Positions 8,594-17,078 of a stretch of DNA of 64,000 nucleotides are shown piece by piece. The stretch's first letter is position 1; every line of letters starts with the position of its first letter. The DNA comes from Paramylibacter ulvae. Lineage in GTDB: Bacteria; Pseudomonadota; Alphaproteobacteria; Rhodobacterales; Rhodobacteraceae. The translations under genes were made by a program, and so were the position numbers. The stretch covers positions 372,001-436,000 of the forward strand of contig NZ_BMZF01000001.1 of NCBI RefSeq assembly GCF_014652655.1, read 5' to 3'. Below the pieces are notes generated by a model. The model was not told where the DNA came from, made no database searches, and saw nothing but the letters and a program-made list of their open reading frames with translations.

Positions 8594-9055
8594 ATGAAAG
8601 ACACATTAATTAAACTTGGCTGCATCCCATTGATCATGGCCGCGGGGATCGCGTTTGCAGACGATGATGATGATGATGACGATAACGGATTTGGGCAGGC
8701 GGGTATTTTATCCAAAACCAACCGTGGTGATATTCCTGAAATTTCACTATCATCTGGTATGCCGTTACTAGAGGATGGTGATACCATCACACTTAAATCT
8801 GGCATGTATTACGAGTTGGAAATCAACGCGGATGGCAGCCAGGAATTGGCACTTGGTGGCGCTGATTTTTTCCGTGCTATTTGGGTTGATGAATTCGTGG
8901 TCGAGGGGATCGAGCTTCGCCCCTATGGAATCGATAGTATGGAATTTGACGAAGCAGGTGAAGCAGAGCTATCATTTGTGGCAATAAAACCAGGGAGCTA
9001 TCGCTTTGGTGTCCCGGGAAGTGATTTACAGACTGTGACCATAAACATTGAGTAA
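8594..9055 (+). CDS. Small secreted protein with N-terminal octa-aspartate, function unknown
   Basis: A 153-residue protein starts at ATG 8594 behind GGAG. The signal peptide ends GIAFA and is followed at once by eight Asp and one Asn, so the mature N-terminus is predicted to be a naked poly-acidic tail. The remaining 120 residues look like an all-beta domain (LKSGMYYELEINADG, ADFFRAIWVDEF, IKPGSYRFGVPG). That is cupredoxin-like in rhythm but has no His or Cys in the mature chain, so it cannot form a normal copper site. It lies between pedA2 and pedB in one operon. A periplasmic calcium or lanthanide binder is a reasonable inference. I cannot name a family. Confidence 0.85.
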   Translation: MKDTLIKLGCIPLIMAAGIAFADDDDDDDDNGFGQAGILSKTNRGDIPEISLSSGMPLLEDGDTITLKSGMYYELEINADGSQELALGGADFFRAIWVDEFVVEGIELRPYGIDSMEFDEAGEAELSFVAIKPGSYRFGVPGSDLQTVTINIE

Positions 9056-9767
9056 ATATGCCCTGTCGGTATGCGATCTAAGCTATGCGTATGCCACAAA
9101 AAATGCGCTAAAAAATGTGTCTTTTGATATTCCAAAGGGCAACTTTTGTGCATTGCTCGGTCCCAATGGCGCGGGCAAATCGACATTGTTTTCGGTGTTA
9201 ACGGGATTGGTGCAATCACCCGATGGCGCGGTTTCGGTTTTGGGGCATGATTTGGCCAGTTTTGGACGATTGGCACGGCGCGATATTGGCGTTGTCTTTC
9301 AACAACCGACCCTTGATCTGGACGTGAGTGTAACCGAAAACCTTTTGTATTTTGCAGCACTTCACGGAATTTCTCGTCGCCGCGCAAAACCACGCGTGAT
9401 GGATGCGCTTGATCGATTATCAATGGGTGAACGCGCAGGCGAAAAGGTGCGAAACCTGAATGGTGGGCATCGTCGCCGCATGGAAATTGCGCGTGCATTG
9501 ATCCATGAACCATCGGTTTTGTTGCTGGATGAACCAACCGTTGGGTTGGATCACGAAACGCGCATATCGATCACGCAATATGTGCATCAACTTTGCGATG
9601 ATGGCATCACCATTTTATGGGCCACGCATTTGGTTGATGAAATCAAACCAACCGATCATTTGGTTTTGCTGCACCATGGCCAAGTGTTGGAAACGGGCCG
9701 CGTATCCGATGTGGTTGGCACGAAAGATTTGGCGCGCTGGTTTTCTGATCAAACGGTGGATGCATGA
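9048..9767 (+). CDS. pedB: PedB-like ABC transporter ATPase (PQQ-linked system)
   Basis: This cytoplasmic ATPase has 239 residues. Walker A is GPNGAGKST. The signature is LNGGH instead of the usual LSGGQ. Walker B is VLLLDEPTVGLD, and the switch histidine is in WATHLVDE. The subgroup is the DrrA/NodI-like one that works with ABC-2 permeases. The start is a TTG at 9048 inside the last codons of the preceding gene (8-base overlap); no in-frame ATG fits the conserved N-terminus. Weak initiation or coupling to the upstream gene is therefore likely. It overlaps pedC by ATGA. Confidence 0.85.
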   Translation: MSKYALSVCDLSYAYATKNALKNVSFDIPKGNFCALLGPNGAGKSTLFSVLTGLVQSPDGAVSVLGHDLASFGRLARRDIGVVFQQPTLDLDVSVTENLLYFAALHGISRRRAKPRVMDALDRLSMGERAGEKVRNLNGGHRRRMEIARALIHEPSVLLLDEPTVGLDHETRISITQYVHQLCDDGITILWATHLVDEIKPTDHLVLLHHGQVLETGRVSDVVGTKDLARWFSDQTVDA

Positions 9768-10555
9768 TATATCTTACCGCATTAACTGCGATTATACGGC
9801 GCGAATTGCTCCGCTTTGTTGGGCAACGCTCACGATTTTTATCCGCACTTGTGCGCCCATTAATTTGGTTGGTGGTGTTTGCCGCTGGCTTTCGCGCGGC
9901 ATTGGGGTTATCAATCATGCCCCCCTATCAAACCTATATCACCTACGAGGTTTATATCGTGCCTGGCCTGTGTGGGATGATCCAATTATTCAACGGCATG
10001 CAATCATCGTTAAGCCTTGTTTATGATCGCGAAATGGGATCGATGCGGTTGCTGTTAACCAGCCCTTTGCCGCGATGGTGGCTATTGCTATGTAAAATAT
10101 TCGCAGGCGTTTTTGTGTCATTGCTGCAAGTTTACGCATTCCTTGGTATCGCCGCACTGTTTGGCATTACGTTCCCGCCAATGGGGTATATCCTCGCCCT
10201 ACCCGCCTTGGTTTGTAGCGGTCTGATGCTGGGTGCGCTCGGCTTGTTATTGTCTTCAACCATCAAACAGTTGGAAAATTTCGCGGGGGTTATGAATTTT
10301 GTGATCTTCCCAATGTTTTTCCTGTCCACGGCATTGTACCCATTGTGGAAAATGGCCGAAGGGTCGCCGTTGTTACGCGATGTCTGTGCCTATAACCCAT
10401 TTACCCATGCGATAGAGCTCATCCGTTTTGCACTCTATATGCAATTTAATGGCGCGGCGCTGATCTGGGTTGTTACATCCTTCGTCGTATTTATGATTGC
10501 GAGCCTTTGGGGATACAATCCGGCCAAGACCATGACAAACCGTAAAATGGGCTAG
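9764..10555 (+). CDS. pedC: PedC-like ABC-2 type permease
   Basis: The inner-membrane protein has 263 residues and about six hydrophobic helices. It carries the ABC-2 signature region around FFLSTALYPLWKMAE and YNPFTHAIELIRFALY near the C-terminus. The ATG overlaps the PedB stop as ATGA, so the two are made together. ABC-2 permeases usually export, yet the operon includes a classical periplasmic binding protein, so the direction of transport is not settled by sequence. In P. putida the related set supports lanthanide-dependent growth. Confidence 0.82.
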   Translation: MIYLTALTAIIRRELLRFVGQRSRFLSALVRPLIWLVVFAAGFRAALGLSIMPPYQTYITYEVYIVPGLCGMIQLFNGMQSSLSLVYDREMGSMRLLLTSPLPRWWLLLCKIFAGVFVSLLQVYAFLGIAALFGITFPPMGYILALPALVCSGLMLGALGLLLSSTIKQLENFAGVMNFVIFPMFFLSTALYPLWKMAEGSPLLRDVCAYNPFTHAIELIRFALYMQFNGAALIWVVTSFVVFMIASLWGYNPAKTMTNRKMG

Positions 10556-10585
10556 CCTATTTCAGCCGCATCAAAGGGAATGCAC

Positions 10586-11137
10586 ATGAAATATTTATTA
10601 ACCGCCGCAATAATATCACTCTCGCTTTCAAGCGCAGCGTACGCAGCCAACGAAGAAGACGTTGATGGCGGCACGCTTAACCCCGAAGAAATGACATTAC
10701 GAAAATCCGTAAAACGCGCCAAAGACGGCGATGTAAACATGGTAATTTGTTCGCAAGGGTATTTATTGACCAAGGGCGGATCACACGCAGATGCCCGCGC
10801 CATTTTTCGCGAATGCGCCAACCAAGGATACACCAGCGCGATGACATGGATGTCATATATGGATGACAACGGGTTTGGTGGTGAATACGATCCAGACTCT
10901 GCCGCAGATTGGGATCGCCGCGCCGCTGATGCAGGTGATGAAATGGGCATGTATAATTATGGGCTTGATCTGATGCGCGGGCATGGGAAAACGCAAAATA
11001 TCGAGCTGGGCCGTCAATATGTGGATCAGGCCGCCAATATCGGGCTGGGTATCGCCAAACAATTACAGATGGATGATTACGACGTTGAAACAGTTACGCC
11101 CGATGCGGATAACTGGAAATACGCACCCAATTATTGA
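10586..11137 (+). CDS. Secreted Sel1-repeat-like protein
   Basis: The 183-residue protein has a signal peptide (ends AYAAN). I chose ATG 10586 because AAAGGG lies seven bases before it and only one base before the alternative ATG at 10580. The mature part contains helical repeats such as HADARAIFRECANQGYTSAMTWMSYM, DSAADWDRRAADAGDEMGMYNYGLDLM and ELGRQYVDQAANIGLGIAK, which fit Sel1/TPR-like units. Such proteins act as scaffolds for periplasmic complexes. It follows pedC by 30 bases and may belong to that operon. Its stop overlaps the stop of the convergent ATPase gene. Confidence 0.75.
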   Translation: MKYLLTAAIISLSLSSAAYAANEEDVDGGTLNPEEMTLRKSVKRAKDGDVNMVICSQGYLLTKGGSHADARAIFRECANQGYTSAMTWMSYMDDNGFGGEYDPDSAADWDRRAADAGDEMGMYNYGLDLMRGHGKTQNIELGRQYVDQAANIGLGIAKQLQMDDYDVETVTPDADNWKYAPNY

Positions 11138-11721
11138 ATAATCGTCGCAGGATTACCGCCCAACGTGAGGCGACGATCGGTTAAAAACGCGGCTTCTTTT
11201 TGTGAATGTGTGACCAACAGCAATGCCATATCGCGCGCATCGACCACCTGTTTTGTCAGCGACAACATTTCATCGACCATATCACCGTCAAGGGATGCGA
11301 ATGGTTCATCAAGGATCAATAATTCTGGTTCCATCGCCAATGCACGGGCCAATGATACACGGCGCTGCTGACCAAGCGAGAGCTGCAATGGAAACATCTG
11401 TGCCTTTTCGCCCAACCCAACCTCTGATAAAATGGTTGTTAATGTCGCGTCATCTTTGCGTGTTGTGATACGCAAATTATCCATCACATCGCGCCAGTTT
11501 AATAATGTGGGTTCTTGGAACACCACGGCGCTGTTTTTAACTGATGATACCTGCCCGTCATAATCGGTATCCAACCCCGCGATCACGCGCAGCAATGTGG
11601 ATTTTCCAACGCCAGATGGCCCAACAATCGACACCCGTTCGTTGGTATCAATGTTAAAATTCACATCGACCAGCACCAATTGTTCGCCGAATGATTTGCG
11701 TTTAATTGCAACCGAAATCAT
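11131..11721 (-). CDS. ABC importer ATPase, SsuB/TauB-like
   Basis: This 196-residue ATPase is short for the family (usually about 250). Walker A is GPSGVGKST, the Q-loop is VFQEPTLLNWRDV, the signature LSLGQQRRVSLARAL and Walker B LLILDEPFASLD. I start it at ATG 11721, which has GGAG six bases upstream and overlaps the permease stop as ATGA; a TTG at 11733 is less likely. It energises the permease at 11718 and the binding protein at 12466. The substrate of this importer is unknown. Its place beside a PQQ dehydrogenase suggests a cofactor, metal complex or alcohol-derived substrate. Confidence 0.82.
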   Translation of the reverse strand: MISVAIKRKSFGEQLVLVDVNFNIDTNERVSIVGPSGVGKSTLLRVIAGLDTDYDGQVSSVKNSAVVFQEPTLLNWRDVMDNLRITTRKDDATLTTILSEVGLGEKAQMFPLQLSLGQQRRVSLARALAMEPELLILDEPFASLDGDMVDEMLSLTKQVVDARDMALLLVTHSQKEAAFLTDRRLTLGGNPATIIQ

Positions 11722-12491
11722 CTGTGTCTCCAACGGTTAGCATGGTTTTCGATGGGTTGCAGGATCAGATATTCCACCACAAGCATGACCAGCATGAATG
11801 AAATTGCATAGGCCAAAACACGCCCCACATCAAACAGTTGGAAATACAAATGGATTTGAAACCCTACCCCGTTTGATCGCCCCAGAAACTCCACCACCAA
11901 CACGATTTTCCAAATCAATGCCAACCCCGTGCGTGCGGACGCGGCCAATTGTGGTGCCAATTGGGGGATAACCACATGGCGCAACCGTTCGGTGCGTGAC
12001 ATCTGAAATACCTGTGCCATATCAAACAATTTGGGATCCAACGCACGCGCGCCTTCGCGGATCATTACGGTCACCATCGGAATTTTGTTCAAGGACACCG
12101 CAACAATTGCCGCGGTTTCCGTGAGCCCAATCCACAAATAACACAACACAATTGTGACCAGCGCCGGCAGGTTTAAAAAAATCAAAAGCCAGCTATCAAA
12201 CCAACGGTTCACAGTGCGGTTTCGCCCCATGATCAGGCCAAATATAACACCCAAAGACATGGCAATAACGAATGCAAACGCAACACGGCGCAATGTGATT
12301 GCAATGTGAAATAACAATTCGCCCGATTGCAATTCCGCAATCATCAATCGCCAAACAGCAAGCGGCCCTGGCAATGTTTCGCGATCTTGCAAAACAATGG
12401 CCAAGCACGCCCAGATTGCGACAAATGCCGCAATCGAAATTATCCGCGAAAGCGTTTTAATCTGTTTAACTTTCTGGTTGTAAAAACACAC
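11718..12491 (-). CDS. ABC importer permease, SsuC/TauC-like
   Basis: The 257-residue membrane protein has about six helices and a binding-protein-dependent transport EAA-like loop around REGARALDPKLFDMAQVFQMSRTERLRHVVIP. It belongs to the aromatic-sulfonate/taurine/nitrate permease group by layout. The apparent start is GTG at 12491, lying inside the 3' end of the binding-protein gene (26-base overlap), with AAGG almost adjacent; no ATG is available near the N-terminus. The start is therefore less certain than the gene. It is the second gene of a three-gene importer operon. Confidence 0.8.
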   Translation of the reverse strand: MCFYNQKVKQIKTLSRIISIAAFVAIWACLAIVLQDRETLPGPLAVWRLMIAELQSGELLFHIAITLRRVAFAFVIAMSLGVIFGLIMGRNRTVNRWFDSWLLIFLNLPALVTIVLCYLWIGLTETAAIVAVSLNKIPMVTVMIREGARALDPKLFDMAQVFQMSRTERLRHVVIPQLAPQLAASARTGLALIWKIVLVVEFLGRSNGVGFQIHLYFQLFDVGRVLAYAISFMLVMLVVEYLILQPIENHANRWRHR

Positions 12492-13440
12492 CTTGTGGCA
12501 AGGTTACAGCCTTGCCAACCAGTTTTTCACCCCCAAATTTTGCCATCACTTGCAACAATGTTGCAGCGTCTTTTTCATTCACGGAATAGCTTGTTGGGAT
12601 ACCTGCGCGAAATCCATCCTTTAGCGCATTAAATGCACTGTCTTTTTCGGCACGCATCATTGGGCGCAAACGATCCCATGCGGTATCATCTGTTGCCAAA
12701 ATTTCCTTGGCTTGGCGTGATGCCATTGCCAATCCGTTCACCAGTTCAGGATGTTCGCGTACCAATTCGCCCCGCACCACATATCCCAGCAATGGTGTTT
12801 CGCTGCTTAGTCCCAATTCATTTGCTGCATCAGCAACGGAAACAACTTGGCGCATACCCGCCGCTTGCATTTTTGCGTTGAAATGCCAGAAATTTATTGC
12901 GGCATCTACCTCTCCGCTGAGTGCTGATTTAAACACAAGGGGTGGTGCGCCGAAAACCTGTTCGGTTTCCCCCGCCAAATCAAAGCCGCCTTTTTGTTCC
13001 GCTAATGCGCGAAGCAACAACCAGCTTTTGTCCACTGGTCCACCAGCAATACCGATTTTTTTACCCTTTAAATCGGACAGTGATTGAACTGGGCTATCTT
13101 TTTTCACCAACAAACCACCAACAGCCTTGGAATATGGAATGAATACAAAATCTTTGCCATCGGCACGTTGGCGTGCAACCCAGATCCAATCGGCAACCAT
13201 GACATCTGCCTCGCCGCCTTGGAATGCGATGCGGGTTGCGGGATTGCCAGCCATGCCCACAATTTGCAAATCAAAACCGTTTTTTTGATCAAGACCGTTG
13301 TGTTTAATCGTGTCCAATTCCCAATTGACCGTACCCACCTTTAACACAGCAGCGCGCAGCACTGGAGTTTCGGCATTACCAAGACTGGCAAATAAAATCG
13401 TTGCGATGAACGCCGTTATGATCAAACGAAGCTGGTTCAT
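12466..13440 (-). CDS. Periplasmic binding protein of the importer, SsuA/NMT1-like (PqqT candidate)
   Basis: The 324-residue protein has a signal peptide ending GNAE. Its core has the family features GMAGNPATRIAFQGGEADVMVADW, SLSDLKGKKIGIAGGPVDKSW and AAINFWHFNAKMQAAG. These proteins bind small anionic ligands such as sulfonates or nitrate. A periplasmic binding protein of this general kind, PqqT of Methylorubrum, binds PQQ and lies near xox genes, so cofactor uptake is one option here. That is an inference from location only. The gene is divergent from the PQQ dehydrogenase and shares its regulatory region. Confidence 0.75.
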   Translation of the reverse strand: MNQLRLIITAFIATILFASLGNAETPVLRAAVLKVGTVNWELDTIKHNGLDQKNGFDLQIVGMAGNPATRIAFQGGEADVMVADWIWVARQRADGKDFVFIPYSKAVGGLLVKKDSPVQSLSDLKGKKIGIAGGPVDKSWLLLRALAEQKGGFDLAGETEQVFGAPPLVFKSALSGEVDAAINFWHFNAKMQAAGMRQVVSVADAANELGLSSETPLLGYVVRGELVREHPELVNGLAMASRQAKEILATDDTAWDRLRPMMRAEKDSAFNALKDGFRAGIPTSYSVNEKDAATLLQVMAKFGGEKLVGKAVTLPQGVFLQPES

Positions 13441-13496
13441 ATCTCTCTCCCGTAGATGTTTCCTATATGTCTAAATGGCAGGGTTTTGATGGGATA

Positions 13497-13572
13497 TACG
13501 ACCAAATGATTAGCGCCTGCATTTTCATCCATTTTCATATTAGCCTTTGGTCGTATCGACCTATGGCTAATA
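13497..13572. promoter_or_regulatory. Palindromic operator region upstream of the PQQ dehydrogenase
   Basis: The region between the divergent importer and dehydrogenase genes contains a 35-base interrupted palindrome centred on 13555: TATTAGCC (13538-13545), GGTCG (13549-13553), CGACC (13557-13561) and GGCTAATA (13565-13572). A further upstream half-site TACGACCAA (13497-13505) faces its left arm, giving an 11-base inverted repeat (13496-13506 against 13546-13556). It lies 84 to 159 bases before the dehydrogenase ATG, a suitable place for an activator. The binding factor is not known; the LuxR-type regulator at 24641 is the leading candidate. Confidence 0.65.
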
Positions 13573-13655
13573 CCCCGTTTTTGCCGCCTGTTCCATAATT
13601 CCCCCACCATAAGGGCGACTCTTTGGGTCGTGACCTTGCACTAAGGGAGGATTGT

Positions 13656-15425
13656 ATGAGAAATTTTGTAGCGGGGGCAGTCGCATGCCTGATCGCGGCT
13701 TCACCAGTGTCCGCAGGACCAGTAACAGAAGCTGACATTGCCAATGATACCGCAAACACCAGCAGCGTGTTAACAAACGGCATGGGGCGTCATTTGCAAC
13801 GCTTTTCACCGTTGGAAATCTTAAACAAAGACAACGTCAAAAATTTGGTGCCAGCATGGGCATTTTCGCTTGGCGGTGAAAAACAGCGCGGCCAAGAAAC
13901 ACAGCCTTTGGTACATGATGGCGTGATGTATATCACCGGTTCATATTCACGCATGTATGCGATTGATATCAAAACTGGCAAAGAGATCTGGCAATACGAT
14001 GCCCGCCTGCCCGAAGGTATCTTGCCATGTTGTGACGTGGTGAACCGCGGCGCAGCAATTTACGGCGACACCGTATTTTTTGGCACATTGGATGCGCGTA
14101 TTGTTGCGTTGAACGCAAAAACAGGTGACGTAATCTGGCGCAAAAAAATCGCTGATTACAAGGCAGGGTATTCATACACTGCGGCACCTTTGATCGTGAA
14201 CGGTCTGGTCATCACGGGTAACTCTGGCGGTGAATTTGGTGTGGTTGGCGAAGTCCAAGCACGCAGCGCCGAAACAGGTGATCTGGTTTGGACACGCCCC
14301 GTGATCGAAGGTCACATGGGCACGTTGAACGGCGAAGAATCCACCATGACGGGTACACTAAACGCGACATGGCCTGGTGACATGTGGAAAACAGGTGGCG
14401 GTGCAACGTGGCTGGGTGGCAGTTATGATGCCGATACCGACACGTTGATTTTCGGCACAGGCAACCCTGCCCCATGGAACAGCCACCTGCGTGGTGCGGG
14501 TAAACCCACCGATGGCAACACCGGCGATAACCTTTATGCCGCAAGCCGTCTGGGCATTGATCCCGCCACTGGCGAAATCAAGTGGCATTTCCAAACAACC
14601 CCACGTGAAGGTTGGGATTTTGACGGCGTGAACGAGGTCGTCGCCTATACCGATCGTGAGGGCAACAAGCGTTACGCCACGGCGGATCGCAATGGCTATT
14701 TCTATGTCTTGAACCGCGAAGATGGTGAATTCGTTTCGGCATCACCGTTCGTTCAAAACATCACATGGGCCGAAGGCATTGATGAAAACGGTCGCCCGAT
14801 TTTCGTTGAAGATAATCGCCCTGGTGATCCAACTGCCGCCGCTGATGGGAAAAAGGGTGAAACAACATTCTCCGTTCCTGGATTTTTGGGTGGCAAAAAC
14901 TGGATGCCAATGGCGCACAGCCCCAAAACAGGTCTGTTCTATGTTCCGTCAAACGAATGGGGCATGGATATTTGGAATGAACCTGTGACCTATAAAAAAG
15001 GTGCGGCGTATCTTGGCTCTGGCTTTACCATCAAACCATTGTTCGAAGATTACATTGGTTCGCTCAAGGCCGTTGACCCAGATACAGGCGACATCAAGTG
15101 GGAATACAAAAACAACGCGCCTCTTTGGGGTGGCGTAATGTCCACCGCTGGCGGGCTTGTATTCACGGGCACACCAGAGGGTGATTTCAAAGCGTTCGAT
15201 GATGAAACCGGCGAAGAGCTTTGGTCATTCCAAACGGGTTCTGGCATCGTTGGTCAGCCAATCACATGGGACATGGACGGCGAACAATATGTTGCTGTGG
15301 CCTCTGGTTGGGGTGGCGCGGTTCCATTGTGGGGCGGCGAAGTTGCCAAAAAGGTAAACTACCTGAACCAAGGTGGCCTGATGTGGGTATTCAAATTACC
15401 CAAACAAATGGCATCAGCCAACTAA
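13656..15425 (+). CDS. PQQ-dependent alcohol dehydrogenase, lanthanide-type (ExaF/PedH/XoxF-like)
   Basis: This periplasmic type I quinoprotein has 589 residues and no heme domain. It oxidises primary alcohols with PQQ and passes electrons to cytochrome c. The start at 13656 follows GGGAGG; the signal peptide ends PVSA. The adjacent Cys pair is at 125-126 ([10 protein letters not shown]). Expected metal ligands are Glu193 (GGEFG) and Asn270 ([10 protein letters not shown]), with the catalytic Asp321 and Asp323 in WDFDG. The second Asp is the residue that separates lanthanide enzymes from calcium MxaF, which has WDFAG. The [10 protein letters not shown] and [13 protein letters not shown] segments look closer to ExaF/PedH ethanol enzymes than to XoxF. 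A terminator follows. Confidence 0.9.
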   Translation: MRNFVAGAVACLIAASPVSAGPVTEADIANDTANTSSVLTNGMGRHLQRFSPLEILNKDNVKNLVPAWAFSLGGEKQRGQETQPLVHDGVMYITGSYSRMYAIDIKTGKEIWQYDARLPEGILPCCDVVNRGAAIYGDTVFFGTLDARIVALNAKTGDVIWRKKIADYKAGYSYTAAPLIVNGLVITGNSGGEFGVVGEVQARSAETGDLVWTRPVIEGHMGTLNGEESTMTGTLNATWPGDMWKTGGGATWLGGSYDADTDTLIFGTGNPAPWNSHLRGAGKPTDGNTGDNLYAASRLGIDPATGEIKWHFQTTPREGWDFDGVNEVVAYTDREGNKRYATADRNGYFYVLNREDGEFVSASPFVQNITWAEGIDENGRPIFVEDNRPGDPTAAADGKKGETTFSVPGFLGGKNWMPMAHSPKTGLFYVPSNEWGMDIWNEPVTYKKGAAYLGSGFTIKPLFEDYIGSLKAVDPDTGDIKWEYKNNAPLWGGVMSTAGGLVFTGTPEGDFKAFDDETGEELWSFQTGSGIVGQPITWDMDGEQYVAVASGWGGAVPLWGGEVAKKVNYLNQGGLMWVFKLPKQMASAN

Positions 15426-15449
15426 TACAATAATTCTCCCCCTTGAAAG

Positions 15450-15474
15450 GGCACCCTTCGGGGTGTCTTTTTTT
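15450..15474 (+). terminator. Rho-independent terminator after the PQQ dehydrogenase
   Basis: A seven-pair stem, GGCACCC with GGGTGTC (one G-U pair), closes a TTCG tetraloop and is followed by seven T. It ends just before the convergent molybdenum-cofactor gene, so it isolates the dehydrogenase transcript. Confidence 0.9.
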
Positions 15475-15479
15475 ATGGG

Positions 15480-17078
15480 TTAGTTGTTTTTGGATTCCCA
15501 GATTTTCCACGCCTCTGGCGTATCAAGATCGATTGCCACTGCATCGTCCATATCGATTTCATGGATAAACTCTGGAACCGCACGCAGAACATCACGTGCG
15601 CCTTTGTCCCCGCTGATATCTTTTAAATTTTCGCTAAACCGTGCGTCAAACAAAACGGGATTCCCGCGTGTGCCCGCGCTGGTTTTTGGACAGATAATCA
15701 GCCGATCTTGATTTGGATCATGCGCTGACAACAGCGCATTAAAATGATCAACGCGAATATCTGGCATATCTGCAAGCGCAAACGTGATGGTTTTCGCCTT
15801 GCCATTTGCACAACCCACTGCGGCGCGTATGGACGCGGACATGCCCTGTTCTGCATCCATCACATCTTGAATTTCAACGTCCAAGCCCGCGAGCGCGGCA
15901 CGATGTGCATCTGCACCTGTACGCAATGTTACCACGCATTTATCAAAACCCGCGGCCAACATTGTTTCCACCGAACGGCGCAGCAATGGCACACCATCAA
16001 TTTCGCGCAGCAGCTTATCCTGATCGCCCATACGGCGCGAAGCACCCGCCGCGAGCATAACGCCGTAATTCAGCGTCGGCACTTTGGCACGTTTTGCGCG
16101 GGGTTGGATACGGTTTGGAATTTCCTTGAGCAATCCTCCAACACCCATTGCGGCGATATCGTTTGATTGCACATCAATCCCTGCTGCCAAGCGTTCCAAC
16201 ACCCAATCCACCCCGTTTAACGCGGGCGCACGTGCGCATCCAGGCAGGCCAACAACTGGCCGCCCATCAATATGTCCCAAAACCAACAGGTTCCCAGGAT
16301 CAACTGGCATGCCATATCGTAAAATTTGCCCGCCTGCCCGTTCGATGGCCCCAGGTATTACATCGCGTCGATCCGATGTCGCCGATGCACCCAACAGTAG
16401 AATAATATCCGAGCGACAATTTTTTATCCCGGCTTTAATCGCATCCTCTGCATGTAAAACCGTTTCGCAATGATTAAGCGACATATTCAACGGTGCAACA
16501 CGCGATGCTATGATCTTTTCGCCCTTGGCCAGTACGCTGTCTTTAAACCCAGCGGTTTTGGTGAGGATCAAATCTACCGATTTGGGTTTAAACGCAAACA
16601 ATTGCGCCGCGCTGTCAGAAATTACAGAAATGGCATTATTTAAGTCATTTTTATCAACGGCGTATGGGATGATCTTTATCGTCGCGACCAAGGCACCTTT
16701 GGCCACTCTGGAGTGATTTGGAAGTGTCGCAATTGTAATTGATTCATCAATATTGTTCATCGCGTTGATCTGATCGATATCAAACGTCACAACACCGTCG
16801 CACCCCGCCAACAGGTTAACGCGCCCTGCTACGGGTTTGGTGCAACCGATATTTGCATTTTGCAGCGCCTCACCAATTTTTTGCGCGGCGATATCTTCGC
16901 CAATATCCGTGGCGGATAATATCGCCGCGTTAATTTCAAAAATGCCCGCCTGCTCCAGCGCTGCTATTTGTGCCCCATCCAACACCTGCCCTTTTTTCAG
17001 ATGAAGATCACCCGCACGCAATGAATGCGCCAAAATCACGCCATGCGCATTAGATGTGGCAATGGTTCCAAATTTCAT
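15480..17078 (-). CDS. MoeA-like/MocA fusion for molybdenum cofactor of the Cox enzyme
   Basis: The 532-residue protein joins two parts. Residues 1 to about 335 are a molybdopterin-binding, MoeA-like domain (LILTKTAGFKDS, LLLGASATSDRRDVIPGAI, GLPGCARAPALNG). Residues about 340-532 are a nucleotidyltransferase domain with MLAAGASRRMGDQDKL and FALADMPDI, as in MocA, which makes molybdopterin cytosine dinucleotide. That is the cofactor form used by CO dehydrogenase-type enzymes. It is the last gene of the cox operon and overlaps the XdhC-like gene by ATGA. The cytidylyl specificity is inferred from context. Confidence 0.85.
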   Translation of the reverse strand: MKFGTIATSNAHGVILAHSLRAGDLHLKKGQVLDGAQIAALEQAGIFEINAAILSATDIGEDIAAQKIGEALQNANIGCTKPVAGRVNLLAGCDGVVTFDIDQINAMNNIDESITIATLPNHSRVAKGALVATIKIIPYAVDKNDLNNAISVISDSAAQLFAFKPKSVDLILTKTAGFKDSVLAKGEKIIASRVAPLNMSLNHCETVLHAEDAIKAGIKNCRSDIILLLGASATSDRRDVIPGAIERAGGQILRYGMPVDPGNLLVLGHIDGRPVVGLPGCARAPALNGVDWVLERLAAGIDVQSNDIAAMGVGGLLKEIPNRIQPRAKRAKVPTLNYGVMLAAGASRRMGDQDKLLREIDGVPLLRRSVETMLAAGFDKCVVTLRTGADAHRAALAGLDVEIQDVMDAEQGMSASIRAAVGCANGKAKTITFALADMPDIRVDHFNALLSAHDPNQDRLIICPKTSAGTRGNPVLFDARFSENLKDISGDKGARDVLRAVPEFIHEIDMDDAVAIDLDTPEAWKIWESKNN

